A DNA stretch of 64,000 nt from Saccharopolyspora shandongensis (GTDB lineage: Bacteria > Actinomycetota > Actinomycetes > Mycobacteriales > Pseudonocardiaceae), in the NCBI RefSeq assembly GCF_900106995.1, contig NZ_FNOK01000033.1, positions 1-64,000 of the forward strand, written 5' to 3'. Within the stretch, counting starts at the first letter, position 1; every line of letters begins with the position of its first letter. Shown piece by piece: positions 36,844 through 45,662 of the stretch. Made by a program: the position numbers and the translations under genes. A model generated the notes under the pieces. That model did no database searches. It had not been told where the DNA came from and saw only the letters and a list, made by a program, of their open reading frames with translations.

Positions 36844-37017
36844 ATGGAAGATCTGAAGTTGGAGCTGGAAAGCCTGCAGGTGGAAAGCCTCGCCTTCGGC
36901 GCTGACGCGGACCGCGACCTCCAGTCCCTGGGCATGGGCCACGGGATGACCGAGGTCGGCGCTTCCGCCGGTTGCTGCTGCTGCACCTGCAGCTGCTGCT
37001 GCTGCCCGTGTGGCTGA
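36844..37017 (+). CDS. Thiopeptide-type RiPP precursor peptide, ten-cysteine core
   Basis: The 57-residue peptide has an acidic leader, MEDLKLELESLQVESLAF onward, ending GHGMTEVGA at residues 32-40. As I recall, that is the same ending as in the thiomuracin precursor. The core follows at residues 41-57: SAGCCCCTCSCCCCPCG. It has ten Cys, two Ser and one Thr. Ser41 and Ser50 (core positions 1 and 10) have the spacing that gives a 26-membered ring as in nosiheptide. Core position 2 is Ala, not Cys, as in lactazole-like cores. The Cys would become thiazoles, including two runs of four in a row. GTG 36832 is an alternative start in frame. The next genes encode the needed cyclodehydratase, dehydrogenases and dehydratase. 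Confidence 0.9.
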   Translation: MEDLKLELESLQVESLAFGADADRDLQSLGMGHGMTEVGASAGCCCCTCSCCCCPCG

Positions 37018-37393
37018 TTGGCGCCACCTGCGGAGAGCCGGGAGCTAGCGCCCTGCGCTGATCCCGACTGGCGAGTTCGCTCGTCTTCCGCATAGGCGGG
37101 CGCGGGGTTTCGTCGAGCGAAAAGCCCGGCGGGCCCCGTGCTCGTCGTGCGTCCGCCGTGATCCCGTTTGCTGCTGCCCTGGATGGACCAAGAGATGATT
37201 TCAGGATGGATTTGCGTGGCGGTGCGGGTGGCGGAACCTCAGACGCCGCCTGGACTCCGGGATCCCCGACTTGTGTATGCCCAATACGCGGCGCTGGGGC
37301 TGTCCTCGCCAGACGACGTCTGAGAACCCGCGGCGGTGCGAGCTGAGTCCCACACCGCATGCGGCTGACGCCGCATTCTGAAAGGACCCCTTA
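37018..37393. other. Gap between precursor and modification operon
   Basis: No gene is seen in these 376 bases. They hold a copy of an intergenic repeat (37207-37350), and GAAAGGA just before GTG 37394. The gap could attenuate or separate transcription, so that the precursor is expressed more strongly than the enzymes. Confidence 0.5.
37207..37350. repeat. Intergenic repeat, copy 1
   Basis: Blocks TTTGCGTGGCGGTGCGGGTG, GGGATCCCCGACT, GGGGCTGTCCTCGC and GAACCCGCGGCGGTGC occur here in the same order as in copy 2 at 48208-48365, with variable sequence between. The two copies bracket the modification operon. A stem CCCCGAC...GGGG is possible in the centre. I do not know the element; it may be a genus-wide intergenic repeat or a structured RNA. 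Confidence 0.7.
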
Positions 37394-39445
37394 GTGAAGC
37401 CGAAGCTCAAGAACGACACGCTGTACCTCCCCTCCGCGGAGGGGATCTACTTCGTGAGCAACCACGGAACGTTGACGCTGGACGGCAAGCACATCTACCA
37501 GTGGGTGGACAAGCTCGCCCCGTTCCTCACCGGTGCGCACACGCTCGACGAGATCACCGCGAGCCTGTCCGAGGACCGCAAGCGCATGGTGGTCGGGTTG
37601 ATCGGCGGGCTGGTCCAGAAGGGCTTCATCAAGGACGTCGGCGACGACCGTCCACATGGGCTCGACGACGGCGTGCTCGCCGCGTACGAGTCCGAGATCG
37701 CGTTCATCGACTACTACCGGGACTCGGCCGCGCACCGCTTCCAGCAGTTCCGGGAGAGCAAGGTGCTGCTGGTCGGCGCCGGTCAGACCGCACTCGCGCT
37801 CGCGCAGGCCTGCCTGCACGCCGGGCTGCTCGAAGTGCACGTCGCGATCACCGACGAGGCCGCCACCGACCGGTCGCGCCTCGACACCTACCTGTCGCAC
37901 GCCCGCGAGCGCGACTCGGCGCAGTCGATCGTCGAGCACCGCGCCGCCGTCGACGGTCCGGTCGAGGAGTGCAAGGCGGCGCTGGGCTCGTTCGACGCCG
38001 TCATCCACGTTTCCGACAAGCCGATGCTCGACCGCGCGCGGCGGCTGAACCGGGCCTGCGCCGATCTCGGCACTCTGTTCGTCCAGGCCGTTGTGGACGG
38101 TGACGAGGCGTGGATCGGGCCGCTGGTGGCGCCGGGCGACGACGTGTGCTGGGAATGCGCGCGGCTGCGGGTGCTGGGCAGGCGCGAAGGCGCCGAGTTC
38201 GCCGACCGGCCCGACGCGACGCCCAGCGAGTTCCTGGCCGGTCCGACCGCCGCGATCGTGGCCAACCAGCTGTCGTTCGAGGTGTTCAAGCACCGCACCG
38301 AGGCCGGGCCGGTGGAGACGGCGGGCGCGCTGGTGCGGCTGGACCTGGAGACCCTGCAGAGCTCGAACCACCCGGTCACCCGGCATCCGCTGTGCACCGC
38401 GCACGGCGACCCGGAGCCGCGCGGTGAAGCGGAGTTCCTGGCCGCAGTAAGCGAACTCGCGGCCGGTCCGGAGATCACCGGCGAGGAGTTCTCGGCCGCC
38501 GCGGCCGCCTGCTTCGAGCCGTCGACCGGCCTGCTGGCCAGCCTGGACGAGGGGGACTTCGGGCAGCTGCCGTTGAAGGTGTCGCGCGCCGAGTACGCGA
38601 ACGTGCTGCTGCTGCCGGACTTTGAGCGGGAGAGCGCGGCGGCCGTCGAGGTGGCCACCGACTTCACCGAAGCCCGCGAGCGCGCTACGCGCCGGGCCTG
38701 CGAGCTCTACGCGGCCAGCGCGGTCGACCGGCGCCGGTTGAGCGGTTCGGACGAGCCGCGCACCTGGGGCCTGGACCTGATCACCGGGGCGGCGCGTTCG
38801 CTACCCGCCGCCGACGTCTTCCCCGCCCTGCGCGGGGTGCTGCCGCACGCGACGGACCTGCCCGGTCTCGCCTCCGGCTCCACCTGGGCCGAGGCCGTCG
38901 GCCGCGGCCTGCTGGCGCTGGCCGACCGGATCACCGTCGCGGAGGTCGCCGAGTCGGTGCGCCCGGCCGTCGACCCCGCTGCCGCTCCGCGCACCGAGCG
39001 CGCGGAGCGCTACTGGAAGATGCTCGACATCGTCGGCGTCGAGGTCGCGATCCACGACATCACCGGCTCGCTCGGCGTGCCGACCTTCGCGGCCTGCGTC
39101 GGAGCGGAAACCGTCGGCTGCGCTTCGGGATTCGACATCGGTCAGGCGATCGAAGAGGCGCTGGAGCAGGCGCTGCGGCACCACCAGGCGCAGGCCGGCG
39201 AGTGGCCCGGCTACGCGACCGCCCGGACCGCGCACCTGCCCGAGCTGCCGCCGGAGCTGCGCGGCCCGCAGACGGCAATCGCCGCCGCAGAGCAGCCGGG
39301 CGGCTGGCCCGAGGTCCAGGAGCTCCTGCTGAGCCGCCTGGGCGGCGCCGGGCACCGGCCCGTCGCCGTGCCGCTGGACCACGACCCGGTGCTGAACCGG
39401 GTGCTGCCCTACATCGTCAACGTCGTGCTCGGAGAAGAGAACTAG
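37394..39445 (+). CDS. ThiF-like/RRE cyclodehydratase partner (TbtF-like)
   Basis: The 683-residue protein starts with a wing-helix leader-binding domain (RRE, residues about 10-85; EGIYFVSNHGTLTLDGKHIY). A ThiF/E1-like Rossmann domain follows (KVLLVGAGQTALALAQACLH) with the zinc Cys pair CWEC in VCWECARLRVLG. It is of the 'thiazole-containing bacteriocin maturation protein' type, close in role to TbtF. It binds the leader and presents the core to the YcaO enzyme for cyclisation of Cys. GTG 37394 has GAAAGGA upstream. Its stop overlaps the next start by one base (TAGTG), so the two subunits are coupled. Confidence 0.88.
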   Translation: MKPKLKNDTLYLPSAEGIYFVSNHGTLTLDGKHIYQWVDKLAPFLTGAHTLDEITASLSEDRKRMVVGLIGGLVQKGFIKDVGDDRPHGLDDGVLAAYESEIAFIDYYRDSAAHRFQQFRESKVLLVGAGQTALALAQACLHAGLLEVHVAITDEAATDRSRLDTYLSHARERDSAQSIVEHRAAVDGPVEECKAALGSFDAVIHVSDKPMLDRARRLNRACADLGTLFVQAVVDGDEAWIGPLVAPGDDVCWECARLRVLGRREGAEFADRPDATPSEFLAGPTAAIVANQLSFEVFKHRTEAGPVETAGALVRLDLETLQSSNHPVTRHPLCTAHGDPEPRGEAEFLAAVSELAAGPEITGEEFSAAAAACFEPSTGLLASLDEGDFGQLPLKVSRAEYANVLLLPDFERESAAAVEVATDFTEARERATRRACELYAASAVDRRRLSGSDEPRTWGLDLITGAARSLPAADVFPALRGVLPHATDLPGLASGSTWAEAVGRGLLALADRITVAEVAESVRPAVDPAAAPRTERAERYWKMLDIVGVEVAIHDITGSLGVPTFAACVGAETVGCASGFDIGQAIEEALEQALRHHQAQAGEWPGYATARTAHLPELPPELRGPQTAIAAAEQPGGWPEVQELLLSRLGGAGHRPVAVPLDHDPVLNRVLPYIVNVVLGEEN

Positions 39446-41439
39446 TGGCCGAAGACGTGCACAAGGCAACCGGCGCGACCATCCGGGTCGGCATCGCGGG
39501 CGAGGGCGCGCTCCACGCGGCGACGTGGCGCGAGGTGTCCCGGCGGTACGCGGTGGTGGACGCCGAGACCGAATCCGAAGTGGACATCGTGCTGCTCGTC
39601 GAGGACGGCTGGGACCGGCAGCGGCACCGGCGGTGGAGCGATCGGTCGCGTGCCGACGGGATTCCACTGCTGCCGGCCTACGTCACGCCCGGTGCGGCAC
39701 TCATCGGCCCGTTTCTGTCCACTCTGGACGAAGGTTGTCTGGAGTGCGTGGAGCAGCGCCGCCTGCGCGCCCGCAACGACGGCACCGACTACGCCAAGGT
39801 CCTGGAAGCCCATCCCGAGCGGATGGCGTCGATCGGCGGGCAGTGGCTGACCGCGTTCGCCGTGGACCTGCTCAGCACGTTGATCGCGCGGGAGGTCGAC
39901 CGGTTCGCCGCCGACCCGGCGACGCCGAGCACCCGCGGCGGGCTCATCCGCCTCTCCCTGGACGACCTGCGCACCAGCACGCACGGCTGGCTGCCTGATC
40001 CGCTGTGCGACCGGTGCGGCCGGCTGCCGCTGGACACCCGGGAGGGCGCGGAGATCGAGCTGCAGCACCGGCCGAAGGCCTCCGTCGACGGCTACAGGGT
40101 CCGTTCCCTGGCGGGCGAGCACGACCGGCTGCGCGACGTCTACGTCGACTCCGAAGCCGGGTTGCTGCGCGCCGTCTACAAGGAAGGACGCAGCGTCTTC
40201 CCGAGTTCGAGCGCGCCGATGGGGCTGCGGGCCACCACCCGCACCGAGGTCGGCTACGGGCACCAGCTCGACTTCTCCGCCAGCCAGCTGACCGCCATCG
40301 CCGAGGGCATCGAGCGCTACGGCGGCATCGAGCCGGGCGGCAAGCGGACAGCGGTCCGTGCGAGCTATAACGAGCTGGGACCGGATGCGCTGGACCCCAC
40401 CACGCTGGGCCTGCACACCGACGAGCTCTACAGCCGGCCGGGCTTCCCGTACCCGCGCTACCACCACGACCTGACCTTCAACTGGGTGTGGGGCCACTCC
40501 TTCGCCCGGCAGCGGCCGATCCTGGTGCCGGAGAACTACGCCTACTACGGCACCGTCTACCGCAACACCCGGGACCACCCGTTCGTCTACGAGATCTCCA
40601 ACGGCTGCGCCCTGGGCGGCTGCCTGGAGGAGGCGATCCTGCACGGCATCCTGGAGGTCGCCGAGCGGGACGCGTTCCTGATGACCTGGTACGCCCAGCT
40701 CTCGGTGCCGAGGATCGATCCGCGATCCGCGCCGAACCCCGAGGTGCCGCTGATCATCGAGCACATCGAGAGCTTCTCCGGCTACTCGATCGAGGTCTTC
40801 AACATCACCATGGAGCAGGGCGTGCCGTGCTTCTGGGTGCTGGCGGTGGACCGCCGGGGCATGCCCGACATGCCCAAGGTGCTGTGCGCCTCCGGCTCGA
40901 ACCTGAACCCGGAGAAGGCGCTGATCAGCGCGTTGATGGAGCTGGGGCCGCTGGTGAGCAGGCCGCCGGAGTTCCACCGGCAGAACCGGCCGCGGGTGGA
41001 GGAGATGCTCGCCGATCCCGACGCGGTGGTGTCGATGGAGGACCACGCCGCGCTCAACGGCGCGCCGGAGGTCTTCGACCGGTTCGACTTCCTGCTGAAC
41101 GGGTCGCCGGTCCGGCAGACCTTCGCCGAGGCGTTCAAGGACTACTACCAGAAGCCGAAGAACGCGGACCTGCGCGACGACCTGTCGGAGACGCTGCAGC
41201 AGTACCTGCGCACCGGGCTGGACGTCGTCGTGGTCGACCAGACCACGCCGGAGCACCGGGCGGGCGACTTCGCCTGCGTCAAGGTGATCATCCCCGGCTG
41301 CCTGCCGATGACCTTCGGGCACCTGCGGCGCCGCGACCGGGGTTTCGAGCGTCTGCACCGGATTCCGCACGAGCTCGGCTACCGGGACCGGCCGCTGACC
41401 GATGCCGACATCAACCCGCACCCGCACCCCTTCCCGTGA
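39445..41439 (+). CDS. YcaO-domain azoline cyclodehydratase (TbtG-like)
   Basis: The 664-residue protein has an N-terminal partner-like domain with zinc ligands (DEGCLECVEQRRL, LPDPLCDRCGRLPLDT) and a C-terminal YcaO domain. The ATP-binding acidic residues are in LTAIAEGIERYGG and in EEAILHGILEVAERDAFLM, and it ends NPHPHPFP, the PxPxP tail typical of active enzymes. It would use ATP to cyclise Cys (and possibly Thr/Ser) to azolines. GTG 39445 overlaps the preceding TAG, with GGAGAAGAG upstream. A longer frame to 39202 overlaps the partner gene and was rejected. Confidence 0.93.
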   Translation: MAEDVHKATGATIRVGIAGEGALHAATWREVSRRYAVVDAETESEVDIVLLVEDGWDRQRHRRWSDRSRADGIPLLPAYVTPGAALIGPFLSTLDEGCLECVEQRRLRARNDGTDYAKVLEAHPERMASIGGQWLTAFAVDLLSTLIAREVDRFAADPATPSTRGGLIRLSLDDLRTSTHGWLPDPLCDRCGRLPLDTREGAEIELQHRPKASVDGYRVRSLAGEHDRLRDVYVDSEAGLLRAVYKEGRSVFPSSSAPMGLRATTRTEVGYGHQLDFSASQLTAIAEGIERYGGIEPGGKRTAVRASYNELGPDALDPTTLGLHTDELYSRPGFPYPRYHHDLTFNWVWGHSFARQRPILVPENYAYYGTVYRNTRDHPFVYEISNGCALGGCLEEAILHGILEVAERDAFLMTWYAQLSVPRIDPRSAPNPEVPLIIEHIESFSGYSIEVFNITMEQGVPCFWVLAVDRRGMPDMPKVLCASGSNLNPEKALISALMELGPLVSRPPEFHRQNRPRVEEMLADPDAVVSMEDHAALNGAPEVFDRFDFLLNGSPVRQTFAEAFKDYYQKPKNADLRDDLSETLQQYLRTGLDVVVVDQTTPEHRAGDFACVKVIIPGCLPMTFGHLRRRDRGFERLHRIPHELGYRDRPLTDADINPHPHPFP

Positions 41440-41458
41440 CGCGGGCGCTGGAGGTTCA

Positions 41459-43021
41459 ATGGGCAACTGGGACCTGGACATCGGCGAGCACTACCTGCGC
41501 CGCACGGTGCACGAGGCCGAGGAACTCTTCGCGCAGGTGCTCGGCGAGGAGCCGATCGGCGCCGATCCGCTGCCGTTCAAGATCTACCGGGACGTGCCGC
41601 GGCATCGGCTGCCCGGCGCGCTGCCGCTGGAGATCGGCGATGCGCGCAGCGCCTTCGCCGACTTCGCCGCGCCCGAGCCGGCTCGGCGCGAGCCGGAGCA
41701 GCTGCTGTCGGCATTGCTGTACTACGGCTACGGATTCTCCCGCTGGGACGAGGGGCCGGGAGCGGTCTGGCCGTACCACCGGATGGTGCCGTCGGCCCGG
41801 TGCTACTTCCCGACCGAGCTCTACCTGTGGATGCCCCGCACCGGCGAGGTCCCGGCGGGGATCTACCACTACGACACCCTGCACCACTCCCTGGCGCTGA
41901 TCCGGGAAGGCGACTTCCGCGTGGAGCTGGGCCGGTTGCTGGGCGCGGACGTCGACGACGTGCACAGCGTGCTGCTGCTGTCGTCGCTGTTCTGGAAGAA
42001 CGCCTTCAAGTACCGGGGTTACTCCTACCGCCTGTGCGCCCAGGAAGCGGGCATGGTGGCCGGGAACCTGCTGATGGTCGCCGGCGCGCTGGGGCTGCGC
42101 GGCGAGGTGGGCTTCCAGTTCGCCGACCGCCGCGCCGGACGGCTGCTCGGCCTGGTGGATTCCGAGGAGCACCTGTTCGCGGCGCTGCCGCTGCGCCGGG
42201 ACGGATCGGTCGCCGAACCGGCGCCGGACGTTGCGGTCCCGCCGGTTTCGCACCGCTACGTCCGGCCCGAGGGGGACGTGCACCCGCACGATGCGCTGTT
42301 CACCTCGATCGCCGAGAACTCCCTGCTGGACGACGTGGATGAGGGCGCCCGCCAGCTCCCGGTGTCTCGCCGCTGCGACAGCGGCGAGACACCGACGCTG
42401 CCGATGCCGCCCGCGCGGCGCGAACCGATCGGCCTCGGCGCGACGTTGCGGGCACGCAACTCCGGCAACGTGCTGTTCAACCCGATCGCCAAGACGCTGC
42501 CGCTGGCCGATCTCTGGGAGATCGTGCGGTACGCGACCGATCCGTACCGCAGCGATCTGCGCGACGGGGTCGCCGAGCCGGGGGTGAGCCTGCACGTCGT
42601 GGCGCTGGACGTGGCCGGCCTGGCGAAAGGCGTCTACCGGTTCTGCCGGGAGCACGCCGGCCTGCACCTGGTCGCCGAAGGCGACTTCTCCCGGCCGCTG
42701 CAGGGCACCCTGCCGGTGCCGAACCTGAACCTGTGCGCGTCCAACGCGGTCCTGTACCTGGCCGCGGACCACGCCGAGGCCAGCCGCACCTTCGGCAACC
42801 GCGCCTACCGGCTGATCAACCTCGAAGCCGGGATCGTCGCGCAGCGGCTCTGCGTGCTCAGCGCCGCGCACGGCCTGGCCGCTCGTGTCCACAATGGATA
42901 TGACGCGGCCGGTGTCGAGTCGATCCTGCGGCTGGACGAGGCGAAGCTGACCCCGTTCTTCCAGATCGCGATCGCGCACAACCGGCCGGGGGTCCAGCAC
43001 GGGCTCCCGGTCGTCTTCTGA
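41459..43021 (+). CDS. SagB-type azoline dehydrogenase 1 (tandem nitroreductase fold)
   Basis: The 520-residue protein has two nitroreductase-like halves. The first carries PSARCYFPTELYLWMP, GIYHYDTLHHSLALIREGDF and SLFWKNAFKYRGYSYRLCAQ, and the second GVYRFCREHAGLHLVAEGDF, then LEAGIVAQRLCVLSAAHGLA. These are the FMN-binding and active-site blocks of TOMM dehydrogenases such as McbC, SagB and TbtE, which oxidise thiazolines to thiazoles. ATG 41459 has GGAGG upstream. It follows the YcaO gene directly. A second, clearly different copy is at 46638. Confidence 0.9.
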   Translation: MGNWDLDIGEHYLRRTVHEAEELFAQVLGEEPIGADPLPFKIYRDVPRHRLPGALPLEIGDARSAFADFAAPEPARREPEQLLSALLYYGYGFSRWDEGPGAVWPYHRMVPSARCYFPTELYLWMPRTGEVPAGIYHYDTLHHSLALIREGDFRVELGRLLGADVDDVHSVLLLSSLFWKNAFKYRGYSYRLCAQEAGMVAGNLLMVAGALGLRGEVGFQFADRRAGRLLGLVDSEEHLFAALPLRRDGSVAEPAPDVAVPPVSHRYVRPEGDVHPHDALFTSIAENSLLDDVDEGARQLPVSRRCDSGETPTLPMPPARREPIGLGATLRARNSGNVLFNPIAKTLPLADLWEIVRYATDPYRSDLRDGVAEPGVSLHVVALDVAGLAKGVYRFCREHAGLHLVAEGDFSRPLQGTLPVPNLNLCASNAVLYLAADHAEASRTFGNRAYRLINLEAGIVAQRLCVLSAAHGLAARVHNGYDAAGVESILRLDEAKLTPFFQIAIAHNRPGVQHGLPVVF

Positions 43022-43037
43022 GGTGGGACGGGAGCCG

Positions 43038-45662
43038 ATGACATACCGCGTCGAACCGGCCTTCGCGGTGCGCGTGGCCGGAATGCCGCTGGCCTTCCTC
43101 CGGCGGCTGCGCACCGAGCGCACCGCCGAACTCGTCGAGCAGATCCTCGATGCGGATCAATGGCTTTCAGAGCACGGCGACGCGCTCTCCGATGCGCTGC
43201 ACGACGTCGTCGGTCGCACCACCGACACCGGCCTGCGGAGGCGGCTCATCAACCTGCGCCGCGACGTGTTCCAAGGCAGGCAGCCCCGATCCGGCGTCGA
43301 CGACGAACTGCTGACCCAGCTGCCCGCGGAGCTGGCCGAGGCGCTCACCGACTGGCAGCGCCGCGTCCACGAGCGCGGTGCGCTGATCGTCGCCGCCGAG
43401 GCGGAACTGCCCGCGGAAGTGGCGCGGCAGCGGCACGCCGTGCACGAGCTGGCCGCCGACCCGGCCTTCCAGCGCGGCCTGGTGCTGGCCAGCCGGGATC
43501 TCTACCTCAGCCTCCGCAAGGCGTCGCCGGACCAGCCGGATCGCAAGCTGGAGCGCAAGCTCGCCAAGTACCTCTCGCGCACCGCGGCCAAGACCAGCCC
43601 GTACAGCACGTTCACCGGCTTCGCGGAGGGCCGGTGGACCGACGATGGCCCGCAGCTGCACTACGCGGGCGGCTCGCGCCGCAGCGTCGTCGAACTGAAC
43701 GCCTTCACCCAGCAGCAGATCCCGCGTGCGCTGGCGGGCTGGCCGGAGATCCGGCCGCACCTACCGCTGGCGGTCAACACCAGCGTGGTCGAGGACGGCA
43801 AAGTGCTGCGGTTCCTCGGGCACAAGGACGGCGAAGCCGTGCTGGAACTGGCGAACACCCCGACGCTGCAACGCTTCCTGCGGGAGATCCGACACGGCGC
43901 CGACCGGACCTACCGCGGCGTGGTGGGTGCGCTGGCCGGGATGGACCGGGAGGATCGCAGCGCGCAGATCGCGGGATTCCTCGACCAGCTCATCGACATC
44001 GGCCTGGTCGAGATCGGTTTTGGCATACCGGACAACGAGACCGACCACCTCGGCAGGCTCGCCGCGGAGCTGGCGGGCTTCCCCGGCGACCGCGTCGCCG
44101 ACGTCCGGGCCACACTGCTGGCGCTGCGCGACGATCTGGAGACCTACGGGCGGCTCGACGCTCCCGAGAGCCGGTTCGAGCAGACCGCCGTGGTCACCGA
44201 CCGGCTCCGGCAGGTCTACGCCCGGCTCGGCTGGGACGACTCGGGCGCGGAGTTCCCGAAGCAGGTGTTCTACGAGGACGTGCTGATCACCGGCGGCGCG
44301 GTGACCGGCCGGCTGGAATCCTGGCGCGGGCTGTTCGACCAGCTCGAACTCGTGCGGCGGATGGCCGGGCTGTACGACCGGTTCCTGCCCGGCCGCATCG
44401 CCGCCGAGGCGTTCTTCGCCGACCGCTACGGCGCCGGCGCCCAGATCCCGTTCCTGGACTTCTACCGAGACTTCGGCCGGGCGGCGGGCAATCCGGCGGA
44501 CACCGGCAGCCGGGTCAGCGGGGCGGACCTGGCGACCTGCTACGAGCGGGCGTTCCCGGTCCCGCAGATCGGCCTGGAGCGGCTGGATCGGCTGGCCGCC
44601 CTGCAGCAGCGGTTGGTCGCCGCGGTGGCCGAAGCGCCGGTCGACGATGCCGGGGTGCGGCACCTGTCGTCGCGAGCCATCGGCGAATTCCTCGACCAGT
44701 TACCGGATTTCGTGTCGCCGATCGAATCGGTCGCCTGCTACCTGCAGCCGATCGCCGGTGACCGGCCGCGCGCCGTGCTGAACGAGCTGATGACGGGATC
44801 CGGCCGCAGCCGGGCCCGCCTGCTTCGGCTCGGGCGGCGCACCGGCGGCGAGGCCTTCGCACCGCCCGAGGCCGCCACCGCGCCCCGGCGGTACGCCGAG
44901 ATCACTGGGACCGTCGGCTCGAACCTCAACCTCAAGCACCCGCTGACCCACTTCGAGATCAGCTACCCGGCGAGCACCAGCGACCGGCCACCGGACCGGC
45001 GGCTGGCGCTCAGCGACCTCCTGGTCGTGCACGACCCCGGTGCCGGGGTGTTGCGGCTGGTCTCGAAGGGCCACGGCGTGGAGATCATGCCCGTGCACCT
45101 GGGCGTGATGGTCGAGTTCCTGCTGCCACCCGCGTACCGGTTCCTCATCCAGATGTTCGGCCAGGCCGTGCCGCGCTTCGAGTTCATCAAGCAGCTGTCC
45201 ACCGCCGCCCCCGCGGACGAGGTGGACGGCGTCCGCCGGTATCCGCGCCTGGCGCTGGGTGACCTGGTGCTCAACCGCGCGGCGTGGGTGGTGCCCAGCG
45301 GGCTGCTGCCCAGGCGCGCCGCCGGCGGCTCGGCGCTGGAGCACCTGATCGAGGTGAACCGCTGGCGGCGCCGCCACGGGATCCCGCAGCAGTGCTTCGT
45401 CCGCGCCGTCGCCGGGCACGGCAACGCCTCGCAGCGGTCCCGTGTGGACGGTCTGTTCGACAAGACGCGCAAGCCCGTTTACCTGGACTTCGGCAGCGAA
45501 CTGTTCGGCCACGTCTTCGAGGAGGTCGCCGCGAGCACCGACCAGCTGCTGGTCTTCGAGGAGATGCTGCCGGGACCGCAGGACCTGGTACCCGGCGAGG
45601 AGGACGGCGCTCGCGCCACGGAGCTGGTGGTCGAGCTGACGCAGGCAGGACGCGATGACTGA
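43038..45662 (+). CDS. Class I lantibiotic dehydratase, N-terminal glutamylation domain (TbtB-like)
   Basis: The 874-residue protein is a LanB-N enzyme: KLAKYLSRTAAKTSPYSTFT (the RxxxR...TP-x-G-x-F type start), a long central part, and VYLDFGSELFGHVFEEVAAS at the end. LanB-N enzymes transfer glutamate from glutamyl-tRNA to Ser/Thr. The elimination half is the separate next gene, as in thiopeptide systems. ATG 43038 is preferred over GTG 43023 because GGGAG lies just before it. The gene has one TTA codon (44700-44702, in FLDQLPDF), so its translation may depend on the bldA tRNA. Confidence 0.92.
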   Translation: MTYRVEPAFAVRVAGMPLAFLRRLRTERTAELVEQILDADQWLSEHGDALSDALHDVVGRTTDTGLRRRLINLRRDVFQGRQPRSGVDDELLTQLPAELAEALTDWQRRVHERGALIVAAEAELPAEVARQRHAVHELAADPAFQRGLVLASRDLYLSLRKASPDQPDRKLERKLAKYLSRTAAKTSPYSTFTGFAEGRWTDDGPQLHYAGGSRRSVVELNAFTQQQIPRALAGWPEIRPHLPLAVNTSVVEDGKVLRFLGHKDGEAVLELANTPTLQRFLREIRHGADRTYRGVVGALAGMDREDRSAQIAGFLDQLIDIGLVEIGFGIPDNETDHLGRLAAELAGFPGDRVADVRATLLALRDDLETYGRLDAPESRFEQTAVVTDRLRQVYARLGWDDSGAEFPKQVFYEDVLITGGAVTGRLESWRGLFDQLELVRRMAGLYDRFLPGRIAAEAFFADRYGAGAQIPFLDFYRDFGRAAGNPADTGSRVSGADLATCYERAFPVPQIGLERLDRLAALQQRLVAAVAEAPVDDAGVRHLSSRAIGEFLDQLPDFVSPIESVACYLQPIAGDRPRAVLNELMTGSGRSRARLLRLGRRTGGEAFAPPEAATAPRRYAEITGTVGSNLNLKHPLTHFEISYPASTSDRPPDRRLALSDLLVVHDPGAGVLRLVSKGHGVEIMPVHLGVMVEFLLPPAYRFLIQMFGQAVPRFEFIKQLSTAAPADEVDGVRRYPRLALGDLVLNRAAWVVPSGLLPRRAAGGSALEHLIEVNRWRRRHGIPQQCFVRAVAGHGNASQRSRVDGLFDKTRKPVYLDFGSELFGHVFEEVAASTDQLLVFEEMLPGPQDLVPGEEDGARATELVVELTQAGRDD

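Noticed and set aside
36832-37017. The precursor considered as a metallothionein-like Cys protein
   Set aside because: The leader end GHGMTEVGA, the two spaced Ser, and the adjacent azole and dehydratase genes fit a RiPP substrate far better.
40488-41900. 470-codon forward frame across the YcaO and dehydrogenase genes
   Set aside because: It is a high-GC shadow with Arg/Gly/Ala-rich content and no motifs, out of phase with two well-supported genes.
39442-43123. Very long reverse frames opposite the YcaO and dehydrogenase genes
   Set aside because: They have Val/Gln/Arg-rich shadow composition and lie wholly on the antisense of conserved enzymes.
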